From: JAVBLU01 sp031553225
GTDB lineage: Bacteria; Bacillota; Clostridia; Christensenellales; UBA1750
NCBI GenBank assembly: GCA_031553225.1
Contig: JAVBLU010000020.1
Span: 124,001-188,000, forward strand
Length of the DNA stretch: 64,000 nucleotides
Direction: 5' to 3'
The stretch's first letter is position 1, and each line of letters opens with the position of its first letter. Under the pieces are notes generated by a model that saw only the letters and a program-made list of their open reading frames with translations, was not told where the DNA came from and did not search any database. This document shows, piece by piece, positions 1 through 9,316 of the stretch. The position numbers and the translations under genes were made by a program.

Positions 1-611
1 TCATGGTGCTGTGCGCCTACCCCATGGCCCGGCGCGACATGCCCTTCCGCACGCCGCTTACGCTGTTCATCGTTTTCACCATGTTTTTCTCGGGCGGGCT
101 CATTCCAGGATATATGCTCATTCGTTCGCTGGGCATGTACAATACGATTTGGGCGCTCGTGCTGCCCGGAGCAATCCCCACGTTCTCTATGCTCATCATG
201 CGCAACTACTTTTTGTCGCTTCCCGATGAGCTGGAGGAGTCGGCCCGCATCGATGGCGCCGGCTACACGCGAACACTTTTGTCCATCGTGCTCCCCTTAA
301 GCATGCCCATCCTGGCCACGGTCGCCCTGTGGTCCATCGTGGGGCACTGGAACTCCTGGTTCGACAACTTGCTGTACATTAAAAATGGCACGGATTACGG
401 GCTGCAGGCTATTTTGCGCAAAATTATCATCGACGCCGCGCCTTCGTACTCGCCCGACCGCATTCCCGGCGAGGAGCAGCTTATCCTGCCTTCGGCGGAG
501 GTGACCAAGTGCGCCACAATCATCGTGTCCACCGTTCCCATCCTGTGTTTCTACCCCTTCTTTCAAAAGTACTTCGTTCAGGGCGTTATGGTTGGAGGCC
601 TTAAAGGATAG
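1..611 (+). CDS. Carbohydrate ABC transporter permease, MalG/LplC type (5' end cut by window)
   Basis: Inner-membrane permease subunit of a sugar or oligosaccharide importer. About 202 residues are visible. The family is usually 280-300 residues, so the first membrane segments lie before the window, and the first ATG at position 3 is probably internal. Hydrophobic segments alternate with a clear EAA loop (ESARIDGAGY, then LPLSMP), the contact site for the ATPase subunit. The C-terminus QGVMVGGLKG is typical of the LplC/YtcP branch. The binding lipoprotein starts 25 bases downstream, so both belong to one operon. No ATPase is visible. These systems usually share a genomic MsmX-type ATPase, which is family knowledge rather than something seen here. 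Confidence 0.93.
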   Translation, partial: MVLCAYPMARRDMPFRTPLTLFIVFTMFFSGGLIPGYMLIRSLGMYNTIWALVLPGAIPTFSMLIMRNYFLSLPDELEESARIDGAGYTRTLLSIVLPLSMPILATVALWSIVGHWNSWFDNLLYIKNGTDYGLQAILRKIIIDAAPSYSPDRIPGEEQLILPSAEVTKCATIIVSTVPILCFYPFFQKYFVQGVMVGGLKG

Positions 612-636
612 ACAAAGAGATTGGGAGGTATCGCGC

Positions 637-2322
637 ATGAAGAAACTCGTCACCGTCCTGCTCACCGTCTGTATGTTGGCCATGGTGGCCTGCCAGGGGG
701 CAACGCCGGATCCAGCGCCTGCTCCGGCGGTCACCTCCGCCCCGGCTACGCCCGCGGCAACTGCGGCCGCGGCGCCGGCAACCGCTGCGCCGCAGCAAAC
801 CGCGGCGACAACAGCGCCGCCCCAGTCGCAGCCGCCCCTGAAGATAAGCTGGGTGCCCCAGAACGACGCGCCCGTGAACCCGGACTCCCCCGGCGTGCTG
901 GAGTTTGAAAAACGCATGAACATCGACATCGACTTTGTGTACTTCGAGCGCGCGCAGCTGGCCGATCTTCTGCAGCTGCGCGTAGCCACGGGCGACATCC
1001 CGGACGTTATGTGGCTGGTAGGCAACCGTAACCTCGCCACGAACCTGTCCAAACAAGGCGTTCTTGCCGAGATCAAGCCTGAATATGTGAAGGAAAAGAT
1101 GCCGGCTACGTGGGCGGGAACGAACGAGCTGTGCGGCGAGGACATTTGGGAGCTCAATCAGATCGACGGCAAAAACTACGGCATCCCCACGCCATTTTCC
1201 GAGAACATCTACCCCTTCGTGCCCATCATCCGTGACGATTGGCTGAAAAAAGTGGGCATCAACGATTTGCCCGTCACTCTGGAGGATCACGAGAAAGCCT
1301 TCTACGCCTTTGCCAATGACGATCCGGACGGAAACGGCAAGAAAGACACCTACGCCCTGTCTATAACGGGCATGAAGCCGGTGTTCGGCGCTTTCGGCGG
1401 CCTGCCCATGGAAGCCTCCTGGCAGCGGCAGGGCGATAAAGTGGTGTACACGCCCACCATGCCCGAGATGTTCGAGGCGCTTACGTATCTCGCTAAGTGG
1501 TACAAAGACGGCCTGATCGATCCCGAATTCGTTACGGGCGAGAACAAAGGCCAGGCCTGGGCGAACACGGTCACCTTCTGGAACGGCGTCATCGGTTATT
1601 CCTCGCCCGGCATGTACTACCATATCCGCGGTATCCTGAACCCCAACAACCCCAAGGACCTTGGATCGAACACGTATCAGCAGTTCAAGGCGATCCAGGG
1701 GCCCAACGCCACCTACAAGGAGATTAAGCCCATGGTCGGCCCCAAGGGCGCCAGCGGTTCTATCCTGTGGGGCACGGCCGGATCGGTGCCCGACCTGACT
1801 CTGGGCGTCCATCTGGAGAAGGACAAGGCCAAGTACGACCGTATTATGGAAATTGCCGAGCTGCAGAACAAGGACTGGGATCTGTACCTTCTATGCACCA
1901 GGGGCGTTGAGGGCGTGGAGTACGAGAAGACGAACGACCCCAAGGAGCCCTTCCGCACCCTTCTGGACACCTCGGATAACCTGATCAACGCCAAGCACGG
2001 CCTGGGCCTGACGGGCATGATGATGAGCCGCAACAACATCAAGTTCATCAACGATGCCGCCAACCAGTACGAGGTGGAGTACAAGCGGCAGTTCCTCGAC
2101 TGGCCGGGCTACACAAGTTTTGTCCGCCTCACGCTGCCCTCCGCGGCCATGTACGAGTCGCAGATCAACACCGCGCGTAACGAAGCATACTGGAATTTTG
2201 TGATGGGACAGAGGCCCTGTACGCAGGCCGAGTGGACGAAGTTTATCGGCGAGCTGAACGCCCTGGGCCTGGAAACGCTGGAGAAAGAAGCCAACGAATA
2301 CCTGCAGATGTACTACAAATAG
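637..2322 (+). CDS. Extracellular solute-binding lipoprotein, LplA/YtcQ type
   Basis: Substrate-binding lipoprotein of the importer encoded just upstream, 561 residues. It has a lysine start (MKK), a hydrophobic segment and a lipobox-like LAMVAC with the lipidated Cys at residue 20. A Pro/Ala/Thr-rich tether follows (about residues 22-65), then a large periplasmic-type binding fold with the segment TGDIPDVMWLVG typical of the family. The ATG at 637 is preferred because GGGAGG lies just before it. An upstream in-frame start at 592 would overlap the permease and spoil the signal peptide. The length fits the large 500-580-residue class that binds complex oligosaccharides. The following heparinase-like gene suggests a uronic acid-containing or related polysaccharide as substrate, which is inference. 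Confidence 0.93.
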   Translation: MKKLVTVLLTVCMLAMVACQGATPDPAPAPAVTSAPATPAATAAAAPATAAPQQTAATTAPPQSQPPLKISWVPQNDAPVNPDSPGVLEFEKRMNIDIDFVYFERAQLADLLQLRVATGDIPDVMWLVGNRNLATNLSKQGVLAEIKPEYVKEKMPATWAGTNELCGEDIWELNQIDGKNYGIPTPFSENIYPFVPIIRDDWLKKVGINDLPVTLEDHEKAFYAFANDDPDGNGKKDTYALSITGMKPVFGAFGGLPMEASWQRQGDKVVYTPTMPEMFEALTYLAKWYKDGLIDPEFVTGENKGQAWANTVTFWNGVIGYSSPGMYYHIRGILNPNNPKDLGSNTYQQFKAIQGPNATYKEIKPMVGPKGASGSILWGTAGSVPDLTLGVHLEKDKAKYDRIMEIAELQNKDWDLYLLCTRGVEGVEYEKTNDPKEPFRTLLDTSDNLINAKHGLGLTGMMMSRNNIKFINDAANQYEVEYKRQFLDWPGYTSFVRLTLPSAAMYESQINTARNEAYWNFVMGQRPCTQAEWTKFIGELNALGLETLEKEANEYLQMYYK

Positions 2323-2350
2323 CCGCGTAAATAGCCACACCATGCGGCGC

Positions 2351-2377
2351 GGGGCCCCGGCGGTCTGCCGGGGCCCC
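2351..2377 (+). terminator. Intergenic GC hairpin between binding protein and heparinase-like gene
   Basis: A perfect 11-base-pair inverted repeat (2351-2361 with 2367-2377) with a 5-base loop. No T run follows, and the next gene's ribosome site begins 9 bases later. It is more likely an RNA-stabilising or attenuating structure that raises binding-protein mRNA relative to the downstream enzyme than a full terminator. Confidence 0.6.
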
Positions 2378-2398
2378 GATCATGAGGAGGGAATGTGC

Positions 2399-4282
2399 AT
2401 GTTGCTCACAGCCGTGGAAAAGGCACTGGCACAGGATGCCTTGGCGCCCAGGCAGTCATACCGGCCCTTTCCCTTGTACAGTGACCGTGCAGCTTGGGCA
2501 AACCTGTCCGGGGAAGTGAAAGCTTACTATGCGGGTTTTGCGCGCGCCTTTGATCCGTCGGCGCTGCTCACCCCGCTGCCCGCCGTGCGCTACATGGACT
2601 TCCAGCGCGACGGCAACCGCAAGCGCTACGAGAACCTCTTCTTTCCCCGGCGGAGCAATCTATTTGCCCTCACGCTGGCCGAGTGCATCGAGGGCCGAGG
2701 CCGCCATATTGATCACATCATCAACGGCGTTTGGGCCATCTGCGAGGAGTCAAACTGGCTGATTCCCGCCTGCAACACGTACCTGCGGCCGGGCGAGCCG
2801 CCGCGCATGCTGCCGGACATCGAAGCGCCGGAATATGTGGATCTGTTCGCCGCCGAAACCGGATCGCTGATGAGCCTGGTGTACTACCTGCTGGGCGAGG
2901 AGATTGAAAAGCGCGCGCCACAGGCCAGGCGCCGCATGGAGATTGAGGTGAAGAAGCGCCTGCTGGACCCGTACCTGCAGGACGACGGCTACTGGTGGAA
3001 GGGCCTTGTGCACGAATACCCCGTGAACAACTGGAACCCGTGGATCAACAGCAATATGCTCACGGCGTATCTGATTATGGAGATGGACGAGGCGCGCAGG
3101 GTCGAGGGCGTGCGCCGTACGGCCATGTCCATACAGCGGTTTTTGCACTTTTATAGTGAGGACGGCGGATGCGACGAAGGGCCCGGCTACTTTGGCGTGG
3201 CGGGCGCGTCGCTTCTGGACTATCTGGAGGAGATGAGCCTTGCAACCGGCGGGGCGGTCAACCTGTACGACCAACCGATCATTGCCAATATGGCGGGCTA
3301 CATCGAAAAGGTGCACATCGCCGGGCAGTACTATGTCAACTTTGCCGACGCGCCGCCCAGGGTTTCCGTTTGCACGGGGCTGCTGCAGCGCGCGGGACGG
3401 GCCATAGGGAACGAAGGACTCGTGCGCTTCGCCGACCACCTGCTCGCCACGGGGAATGCCGATAAGCCGTACATCGGCGGTTACAACACGCTGTTCCGGG
3501 TGCTCAGCAGCGCCTTCCACTACGATGCCTGCTGCGAGGGCGCGGCGAAAGAGGCGTATGCGCCTCCGCGCGATCACATGTTTGCGGGCATCCAGGTGAT
3601 GACCGCGCGGCAGGGCGCGCGGGCGGAGGACGGGCTGTTCCTGGCCTGTAAAGGCGGGCACAACGCCGAGAGCCACAACCACAACGACGTGGGTAATTTT
3701 ATCATCTATTTGAACGGCCGGCCGGCCGTCGTCGACGCAGGCGTTGAAGCGTATACCAAGTTCACCTTCAACGAACAGCGCTACTTCATCTGGACCATGC
3801 GGTCCGAGTACCACAACGTGCCCACCGTGAACGGGTGCTTGCAGGAGAACGGCCGTTCCTTCGCCGCGGCCGATGTGCACTACAGCGTGGAAGGCGGTCT
3901 AACGACCTTGTCGATGGACATCGCGGGCGCGTACCCTAAGGAGGCCTGCGTTCGGCGTTACGCGCGCAGCGTCTGCTTGGACCGGGATGCAGGCCGGGTG
4001 GTTATGGCAGACGAGTACTGCCTGACGGAGGCAAAACTGCCCCTTCAGCTCAACCTGCTCTGCTTTGACCGGCCGCAGTTGCTCGCGCCGGGCCGCGCGC
4101 AGCTGGGTGAACTGACCCTGACCTTTGATGGTGAGCTCTTCAGCGCCGAGGTGGAGACCGTCGCCTTGACGGATGAGAAAATCGCAAAAGACTGGGACAA
4201 AGGCGAGCTGTACCGCATGCGCCTCACCGCCCGCGAAGCGCAGAACCAGGGCGGCTATACGCTCGTGTTCGCCGCGCCGTAA
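2399..4282 (+). CDS. Heparinase II/III family protein (putative polysaccharide lyase)
   Basis: Predicted polyanionic-polysaccharide lyase or related enzyme, 627 residues, with no obvious signal peptide. The N-terminal half is an alpha/alpha toroid with NWNPWIN near residue 210 and CDEGPGYFG, a typical active-site loop. The C-terminal heparinase II/III domain has SHNHNDVGNF, then VVDAG and a Tyr, then EYHNVPTVNG, matching the conserved His/Asn/Tyr pattern. The ATG at 2399 is chosen because GGAGGG lies 7 bases before it. Upstream in-frame ATGs at 2342 and 2393 lack usable spacing. The gene follows a binding protein and permease, so the enzyme probably acts on imported oligosaccharides in the cytoplasm. 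The substrate is unknown; alginate-, heparin- and glucuronan-type substrates are all possible. Confidence 0.88.
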   Translation: MLLTAVEKALAQDALAPRQSYRPFPLYSDRAAWANLSGEVKAYYAGFARAFDPSALLTPLPAVRYMDFQRDGNRKRYENLFFPRRSNLFALTLAECIEGRGRHIDHIINGVWAICEESNWLIPACNTYLRPGEPPRMLPDIEAPEYVDLFAAETGSLMSLVYYLLGEEIEKRAPQARRRMEIEVKKRLLDPYLQDDGYWWKGLVHEYPVNNWNPWINSNMLTAYLIMEMDEARRVEGVRRTAMSIQRFLHFYSEDGGCDEGPGYFGVAGASLLDYLEEMSLATGGAVNLYDQPIIANMAGYIEKVHIAGQYYVNFADAPPRVSVCTGLLQRAGRAIGNEGLVRFADHLLATGNADKPYIGGYNTLFRVLSSAFHYDACCEGAAKEAYAPPRDHMFAGIQVMTARQGARAEDGLFLACKGGHNAESHNHNDVGNFIIYLNGRPAVVDAGVEAYTKFTFNEQRYFIWTMRSEYHNVPTVNGCLQENGRSFAAADVHYSVEGGLTTLSMDIAGAYPKEACVRRYARSVCLDRDAGRVVMADEYCLTEAKLPLQLNLLCFDRPQLLAPGRAQLGELTLTFDGELFSAEVETVALTDEKIAKDWDKGELYRMRLTAREAQNQGGYTLVFAAP

Positions 4283-4296
4283 CCTGAAGCCGGGTT

Positions 4297-4330
4297 CGCC
4301 GGGTATGGCTATACGTCGTGCCCGGCGTTT
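4297..4330 (+). terminator. Possible terminator after heparinase-like gene
   Basis: A 7-base-pair GC stem (4297-4303 with 4321-4327) and a 17-base loop are followed by a short T-rich stretch. It sits 14 bases after the stop codon. The remaining bases up to 4574 show no recognisable gene or repeat. Confidence 0.4.
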
Positions 4331-4574
4331 CTCTGATCGGTGGCGCACGGCCGGATTCATGCGCACACGTGATTACCAGGCGGCAGCGCCCCGTGTTTGC
4401 GTGCACACAGCAGCCCGGCTCCGGCCGCATCGGCGCTGGCAACGGTTCTGCGTCTGACGCGCGGGCACAGCGGCCGCGGCCGGAACCCTTTCAGCAACCG
4501 CGCTTTATCCGTCGCTTTCCTCCTGTTATCGCCTTGCGGGGCAGACATGACGGCGCGCAGACGGATGGAATTTT

Positions 4575-6185
4575 CTATTGCGGCGGCGGGATTGGCGGCA
4601 CAAAGCCGCCCTGGCCTCCGCCCGGCCGGAAACCGCCGCCTCCGCCGGGGAATCCGTCTCCGCCCATGCCGCCCGCCATCCTGCCAAGGGCCTGCATGTC
4701 GATGGAGGAGGCGTTCACGAGCTTGCCGGGCTCCGCGCTTTGCCCCTGCGCGGTGGCCGGAATGCTTCCGTCAAGCTGCCCTTTGATGCTCTGCGCGCGC
4801 AGCTGCAGCAGCTGCCGGAGCATGGGCGCCGCGGCCGTGTACTGCTCATAGGTCACGAAGGACGAGGCGTCCGCCTGCACATAGGCCTTGATCCTTTCAT
4901 CCAGCGCGGCGATCGTGTCGGCGATGTCGCTCAGGTACCCGTCTGCAATCTGCTGCAGATAGGCGTGGTAGCGCGCCTTGTAGGTCTCGTTCTCCAGCAG
5001 CCGGGCGAGCAGCGGCCGCTCCTGCATGGATACGCCGCTGACGGGCGTGTCGATGGGAAAGTTGACCGTCTCGGATGCGCCGCCGCCCTGAAAGCCGCCG
5101 AAGGCGAGATTGTAATCCCAGGGCAGCACGCTGAGCACGCCGTTCTTTTCGTACAGATAGTAGTTCTGCGCCATGTTCGACACGTAGCTGTCCAGGTTCA
5201 CCACGACCGTGTGCGCCGCGAAGTAGCGCAGGAGCTGATCGACGTCGAAGCGCACCTCCCAGCCCTCGCCCGTGTTCAGTGCCTTGATTGCCGCGACGAC
5301 CGCTTGCTTATCCGCGGTGTTGATCTGGCTGGATACCGCGCTGTCGAAGATGGCCGCGTAGCTGGCCGGATCGTCGTTGGTATACACAAGCGCGCCGCCG
5401 GAACTGGCCGCGCCCATGCCTCTGCCCATGCCGCCCGCGCTTTGTCCGCCTGGCGGCATGCCTTGGGGCACACCCTGCATGGTGGCCGCGGTTGCGGGCA
5501 TATTCGCCAGCCCGGCCTGATCGGCTGCCGGCTGCGCTCCCTGGCTGTCCGGCATTTTAACGTTGTACAGCTGGCCCGAGGTATCCCCGTATACGCGGCT
5601 CTCAAAGGCGTCGTCATATTTTTCCACTGCCAGGTAGAAGCCCCAGGCCGCGCCATTCACGCTGATATCGGCAAACTGCACCAGAGGCGTGTTCACGCCG
5701 ATAAAGCGCATGATGTCGTAGGAGAGGTCTTCCTTCATGTAGGAGGCGTCGCCGATCATGTTGTTGAGCACGAAATCCGTCAGACCGAAACAGGTCTGGC
5801 CTTTGACGTACTTGTCAAACTTCAGGCGGAAGCTGTAGCGGTCGCTGTCCGAGCTGGCCACCTGCCTCAGGCTGGAGTTGCCTTTAGGCCGTATACCCAC
5901 ACTGCGGAAGGTAGTGCCGTTGATGCGCACGTCGCAGGGGAGGTACTCCTCCACCTCGGCGTTTTCCAGCATCCGCGCCCAGCTCTGCTCATCCGCGGTG
6001 ATCTCCAGCGTGATGACGCCCGAGCCAAACAGTTTGACGACGTACTCCTGGCCGAAGGGCAGCGCCGTATCGCCTGCGGCCGCCGCACCTAGGCCGGCGG
6101 CGCATCCGTTCAGGCAGGGAAGAAGGAAGGCGGCTGCAAGCAGTACGGCGGCGGCGCGCCGTGCGCTGGTAAGCATCAAGCTCAT
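4575..6185 (-). CDS. CotH kinase family lipoprotein
   Basis: Secreted CotH-type protein-kinase-like lipoprotein, 536 residues. CotH of Bacillus is an atypical kinase that phosphorylates spore coat proteins. The extracellular clostridial members are of unknown function. The N-terminus has a hydrophobic signal and the lipobox LNGC. The CotH domain spans roughly residues 45-400, with GIRPKGNSSLR, SFRLKFDKY, LNNMIGDASY, WGFYLAVEKYDD and the putative metal-binding LPWDYNLAFGG. A low-complexity linker (about 225-275) and a Gly/Pro-rich tail (about 500-536) are present. The ATG at 6185 has GGAGG at good spacing, and that site overlaps the upstream stop codon, so translation is probably coupled. It is the last gene of the VTC - DUF4956 - beta-helix - CotH operon. 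Confidence 0.9.
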   Translation of the reverse strand: MSLMLTSARRAAAVLLAAAFLLPCLNGCAAGLGAAAAGDTALPFGQEYVVKLFGSGVITLEITADEQSWARMLENAEVEEYLPCDVRINGTTFRSVGIRPKGNSSLRQVASSDSDRYSFRLKFDKYVKGQTCFGLTDFVLNNMIGDASYMKEDLSYDIMRFIGVNTPLVQFADISVNGAAWGFYLAVEKYDDAFESRVYGDTSGQLYNVKMPDSQGAQPAADQAGLANMPATAATMQGVPQGMPPGGQSAGGMGRGMGAASSGGALVYTNDDPASYAAIFDSAVSSQINTADKQAVVAAIKALNTGEGWEVRFDVDQLLRYFAAHTVVVNLDSYVSNMAQNYYLYEKNGVLSVLPWDYNLAFGGFQGGGASETVNFPIDTPVSGVSMQERPLLARLLENETYKARYHAYLQQIADGYLSDIADTIAALDERIKAYVQADASSFVTYEQYTAAAPMLRQLLQLRAQSIKGQLDGSIPATAQGQSAEPGKLVNASSIDMQALGRMAGGMGGDGFPGGGGGFRPGGGQGGFVPPIPPPQ

Positions 6186-6195
6186 GGTGCTCCTC

Positions 6196-7554
6196 CTACC
6201 GACGGCCAGGTCCGCCAAAGCCGCCCATGCCACGAGCCGCCTTGCCGATGCTGGCGGACTTGCCCGAGAGCGTGGCAGAACCGACCACGGAGCCGTTCAC
6301 CGCTGCCGTGTATACTCCGCCTTCCAACAAAAGCGGGCTGCTCAGGTAGATGAGGCTGGCGTCCTTGCGCGCCGTGAAGGAGAAAAGCGTCTGCCCGCTC
6401 TGGTCGGTGACGCTGATCTGCGCGCCCTCAGCAAAGGAACCTGCGACCCAAAGGGAGCGCTGCGCAGATTCGCCGCTGACGGTGACGCCCATGCTCCCGC
6501 CGGTGGCGGCGAGCGTGCCGCCGTTGACGGTGTACACGCCGCCGCGGTCGCCAATGTCGAGCGGGCTGTTGGCGTTGTTGCCAGAGGCCGCCCAAAGGTC
6601 GCCGCCGTTGATGGTCAAGTTACCGTTGGAGTCGATGCCGTCGCCGCCGCAGACGATATCCAGCGTCCCGCCGTTCACAACGATCTCCTGCCCGGCATTC
6701 AGCCCGTCGTCGCTGCAGGCGATGGCGATATCGCCTCCGTATACGCACAGTGTGGTTTTGCCTTCGATGCCTTCCTGGCTGCCAGTTATGCGAATGCTTC
6801 CGCCGTCGATCACTACGCTGCCTTCGCTCCCGATGCCGTCCGACGCGGCGATGATCGCAAGAGAACCGCCGCTCATGCGCACGCCGTCGTTGGCGTGCAG
6901 GCCGTCGGTCACGGCGGTGATGGCGATGTCGCCGTTTTCGATGAGGATGTCGTCGTCGCTGGCGATGCCGTGCTTGTAGTTGCCCGTGATGATGAGCCGA
7001 CCGCTGCCCTTGATTTCCAGCGTGTCGTTGGAAAAGAGCGCCGCCTTAGCCTGCGTATCCACATAGACGGCACCATCGGAGAGCTCGTTCACCGTGCCCT
7101 CGGCGATGGTAACGAAGGACTTTTTTGACTGCAGAAAGTAGATGGCTGGGCCGGTGCTGCAGGCGATGGAGACGCCGTTTAAGCGCAGTTTTACCTCATC
7201 CTGCGCGTTCACCACGATCTGTCCGTCATCGAGCGTTCCGGCAAGCGTGTAATCGCCCCCCGCCGTGATCGTTACCACGCTGCCCTGAGCGGATATGCCC
7301 GCGCCCGCGTAGCTGATGGTTGGGCCCAGGGTGATGACGCCCACGTTTGTCCAGGCATCCTGCGCGGCTGTGGTGTCGTCCGGGGCGGGCGAATCCGCCA
7401 GGCCCGGGGTGGGCTGCGCCGTGGCAGGGGCGAGCGAACCGGACGCGGACAAGGCGGCGGAAGGAAGTACGTCGGCCGCGCCGCATCCGGCGCCCACAGC
7501 AAGAAGCACAAGCGCGGCCAGCGCCGCATACAGGCGCGCCTTCCAGCATTTCAT
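6196..7554 (-). CDS. Carbohydrate-binding domain-containing lipoprotein, DUF4353/Cthe_2159-like beta-helix
   Basis: Predicted extracellular polysaccharide-binding lipoprotein, 452 residues. The signal peptide ends in VGAGC. The body is a long run of beta-helix turns with repeated NGG and GIDSNGN-like motifs (IENGDIAITAVTDGLHANDG and similar). This is the pattern of the Cthe_2159 family, whose founding member binds cellulose and pectin-like acidic sugars (family knowledge). The C-terminus is Gly-rich. The ATG at 7554 is chosen over an upstream TTG because a run of six G lies just before it. It sits between the DUF4956 and CotH genes with 10-15-base gaps. Together with CotH it may form a surface complex, but nothing in the sequence proves that. 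Confidence 0.87.
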   Translation of the reverse strand: MKCWKARLYAALAALVLLAVGAGCGAADVLPSAALSASGSLAPATAQPTPGLADSPAPDDTTAAQDAWTNVGVITLGPTISYAGAGISAQGSVVTITAGGDYTLAGTLDDGQIVVNAQDEVKLRLNGVSIACSTGPAIYFLQSKKSFVTIAEGTVNELSDGAVYVDTQAKAALFSNDTLEIKGSGRLIITGNYKHGIASDDDILIENGDIAITAVTDGLHANDGVRMSGGSLAIIAASDGIGSEGSVVIDGGSIRITGSQEGIEGKTTLCVYGGDIAIACSDDGLNAGQEIVVNGGTLDIVCGGDGIDSNGNLTINGGDLWAASGNNANSPLDIGDRGGVYTVNGGTLAATGGSMGVTVSGESAQRSLWVAGSFAEGAQISVTDQSGQTLFSFTARKDASLIYLSSPLLLEGGVYTAAVNGSVVGSATLSGKSASIGKAARGMGGFGGPGRR

Positions 7555-7568
7555 GCGATTCCCCCCGT

Positions 7569-8252
7569 TCAAAACTCGGGCGCGTTGCCCGCGAGCACGA
7601 GCGTGATATTCAGATTGCCGTTGCGGCAGCGCAGAGCGTCCAGAAACTCTTTGCTGCTGGCATCGGGCTTAAGCGTTACGCTATAGGCAAGCTCATACAG
7701 GCTGCCCAACTCGCTTAGGCGCACGCGGCGCAGCGCGCTGTCCTTTGCATATTTCGCCATCACGTCGGCGAATGCATCCTCGTAGTCCAAATTCTCCGGC
7801 ACCGTGATCTTAAGAAGCCGTTCACAGGAGCGGTTTCCGGCAAATCCTGTGCGCTCCAGCAGGTACATGACCAGGCACAGCACCGCCGCCACCACCGCCG
7901 CGTATACCGCATACCCCATGCCGGCCGCCAGCCCGACCGCCATGCAGAGGAGCACGTAGGTGATCTCCTTGGGGTCGCCCGGAGCGCTGCGGAAGCGGAT
8001 GATGGAGAACGCACCTGCCAGAGAGAAGGCCCGCGCCACGTTGCTGCCCACCAGCAGAATGATGACGGCGACGACGGCCGGCAGCAGAACGAGCGTTAAG
8101 CGAAAGCTGGAAGAGGGTGGCTGGTCCTTGTGCGCATGGCCGTATACAAGGCTGATGAGCGCGCCCGGCGCGAGCGCCGCCAGCAAAGCGACGCATAGGT
8201 TGCCGGCGGTGACGAGCGTTTCCGCGGAGGGGGTAAAGAGTGAACCCAGCAT
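7569..8252 (-). CDS. DUF4956 domain membrane protein
   Basis: Integral membrane protein of unknown function, 227 residues. Four hydrophobic segments are visible (about residues 13-35, 52-70, 95-115 and 115-135), including the family signature SLAGAFSIIRFRSAPGDPKE. A soluble C-terminal domain of about 90 residues follows. DUF4956 genes are commonly found beside VTC polyphosphate polymerase and CotH genes, and that is the arrangement here. The ATG at 8252 is preferred over the one at 8270 because GGGGAGG lies 5 bases before it. Its start overlaps the end region of the VTC gene. It may anchor or channel the product of the VTC enzyme, which is inference from context only. Confidence 0.88.
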   Translation of the reverse strand: MLGSLFTPSAETLVTAGNLCVALLAALAPGALISLVYGHAHKDQPPSSSFRLTLVLLPAVVAVIILLVGSNVARAFSLAGAFSIIRFRSAPGDPKEITYVLLCMAVGLAAGMGYAVYAAVVAAVLCLVMYLLERTGFAGNRSCERLLKITVPENLDYEDAFADVMAKYAKDSALRRVRLSELGSLYELAYSVTLKPDASSKEFLDALRCRNGNLNITLVLAGNAPEF

Positions 8253-8266
8253 GACGTCCTCCCCTT

Positions 8267-9049
8267 TCATAATGACTCAACAGGCTGCCGCGCTGCGGGC
8301 GCCGCGACGCGCTTACACGCGCAGACGATGGCTGCGCAGCGCCGTTCAAGCTGGCTTTTGTAAGCCGCGCCGTATTTGGAGTAGCTGATGGGGCACAGCG
8401 CGTGGTCGCTGAGCAGGCGCGCAAGCCATACGGGCATGCTGCGGGCCACCTTCACCTCCATCAGCCATGTCCCGTCCGGAAGCAGCGGCTCGCCGTAGCT
8501 GCCAAGCTCCAGCCGCAGGTCGTCGCCCCGGGCGCGCAGATTCGTGTCGAAGGAGATGCGTACATCCTCCCGACCGATACCGAAGTAGGCGCGCCGCTCA
8601 TACGAAAGGTACATCATGGGCTGCAGCGGAAGCCGCTGAAGCATACAGGCGATCTCCTGCAGCACTTGGCGGTTCATCCCGTCGGTGTTCTGTGGAAGCC
8701 TTCCGCTGTGCAGAAAAGCATATGCGCCTTCCAGGGTGATTGGGCTGCGGCGCTTGTTCACCAGGCCGGCAACCTTCTTCTTGATCTCCACATACGTTTG
8801 CGAGAAGGGGGCAGGCTGCGCGTAGGCGCGCAGGCGCAGCTTCTCCTTGTAGACGGGCTTTTGAAGGGATGTTCGGATGAGCAAGCTGTCGGGTGTGTCG
8901 TAGTACAGGTTCGCCACGGGGTAGGTCGGCTGCTCGCGGTTAAATGAGTCCGGCTCCATGTACTCGGCAAGACGGCTTTGAAAGCCGCTCAACTGTCGCT
9001 CGTCGAGCAGATACTTGCTTTCATAGCGGTTGAACACCTCGACGGCCAT
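8267..9049 (-). CDS. VTC domain polyphosphate polymerase-like protein
   Basis: Triphosphate-tunnel enzyme of the VTC family, 260 residues. Yeast Vtc4 polymerises ATP gamma-phosphate into polyphosphate in such a tunnel. Visible features are the N-terminal RYESKYLL, the basic strand KEKLRLRAYAQ, the strand TYVEIKKKVAG, the acidic-basic strand WLMEVKVA near residue 205 and the final SKYGAAYKS. These alternating Lys/Arg/Glu strands line the tunnel in the family. No membrane segment or SPX domain is present, so it is a stand-alone catalytic domain. The ATG at 9049 is preceded by AAAGGAAG. It is the first gene of the four-gene operon running to 4575, so polyphosphate or phosphate transfer is probably linked to the CotH kinase-like product. 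Confidence 0.9.
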   Translation of the reverse strand: MAVEVFNRYESKYLLDERQLSGFQSRLAEYMEPDSFNREQPTYPVANLYYDTPDSLLIRTSLQKPVYKEKLRLRAYAQPAPFSQTYVEIKKKVAGLVNKRRSPITLEGAYAFLHSGRLPQNTDGMNRQVLQEIACMLQRLPLQPMMYLSYERRAYFGIGREDVRISFDTNLRARGDDLRLELGSYGEPLLPDGTWLMEVKVARSMPVWLARLLSDHALCPISYSKYGAAYKSQLERRCAAIVCACKRVAAPAARQPVESL

Positions 9050-9316
9050 GCGCCCACTTCCTTTCGCACTGCATCGCTTGTGCAGCTCTATCGTAAGCGG
9101 CGTACCTGTCGCCGTTGTGTACGGCGAGTGATCGTTTTGTGAAAAAGCATAAACAGATGATGAACAAAACAAAATTGCGCCGGGCCTGCGGCATGACGAC
9201 AAAGCCGTCCTGCGATCTCCTAGACACTCTTTGGCAAGGAGCAGCCAAGACGGCGGAAACCCGGCGGCATGCACGGCGGTTTGTGAGAAGGCTCAGACCG
9301 GAGCATAGACGCGATT
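9050..9316. other. Intergenic region upstream of the VTC operon
   Basis: No credible gene is seen on either strand. The part from about 9110 to 9180 is AT-richer than its surroundings and is the likely promoter region for the minus-strand VTC operon. I could not pick a convincing -35/-10 pair. Confidence 0.4.

Noticed and set aside
4578..6092. A 504-codon open frame on the + strand
   Set aside because: It is antisense to the CotH gene and is His/Val/Gly/Arg-rich without motifs.
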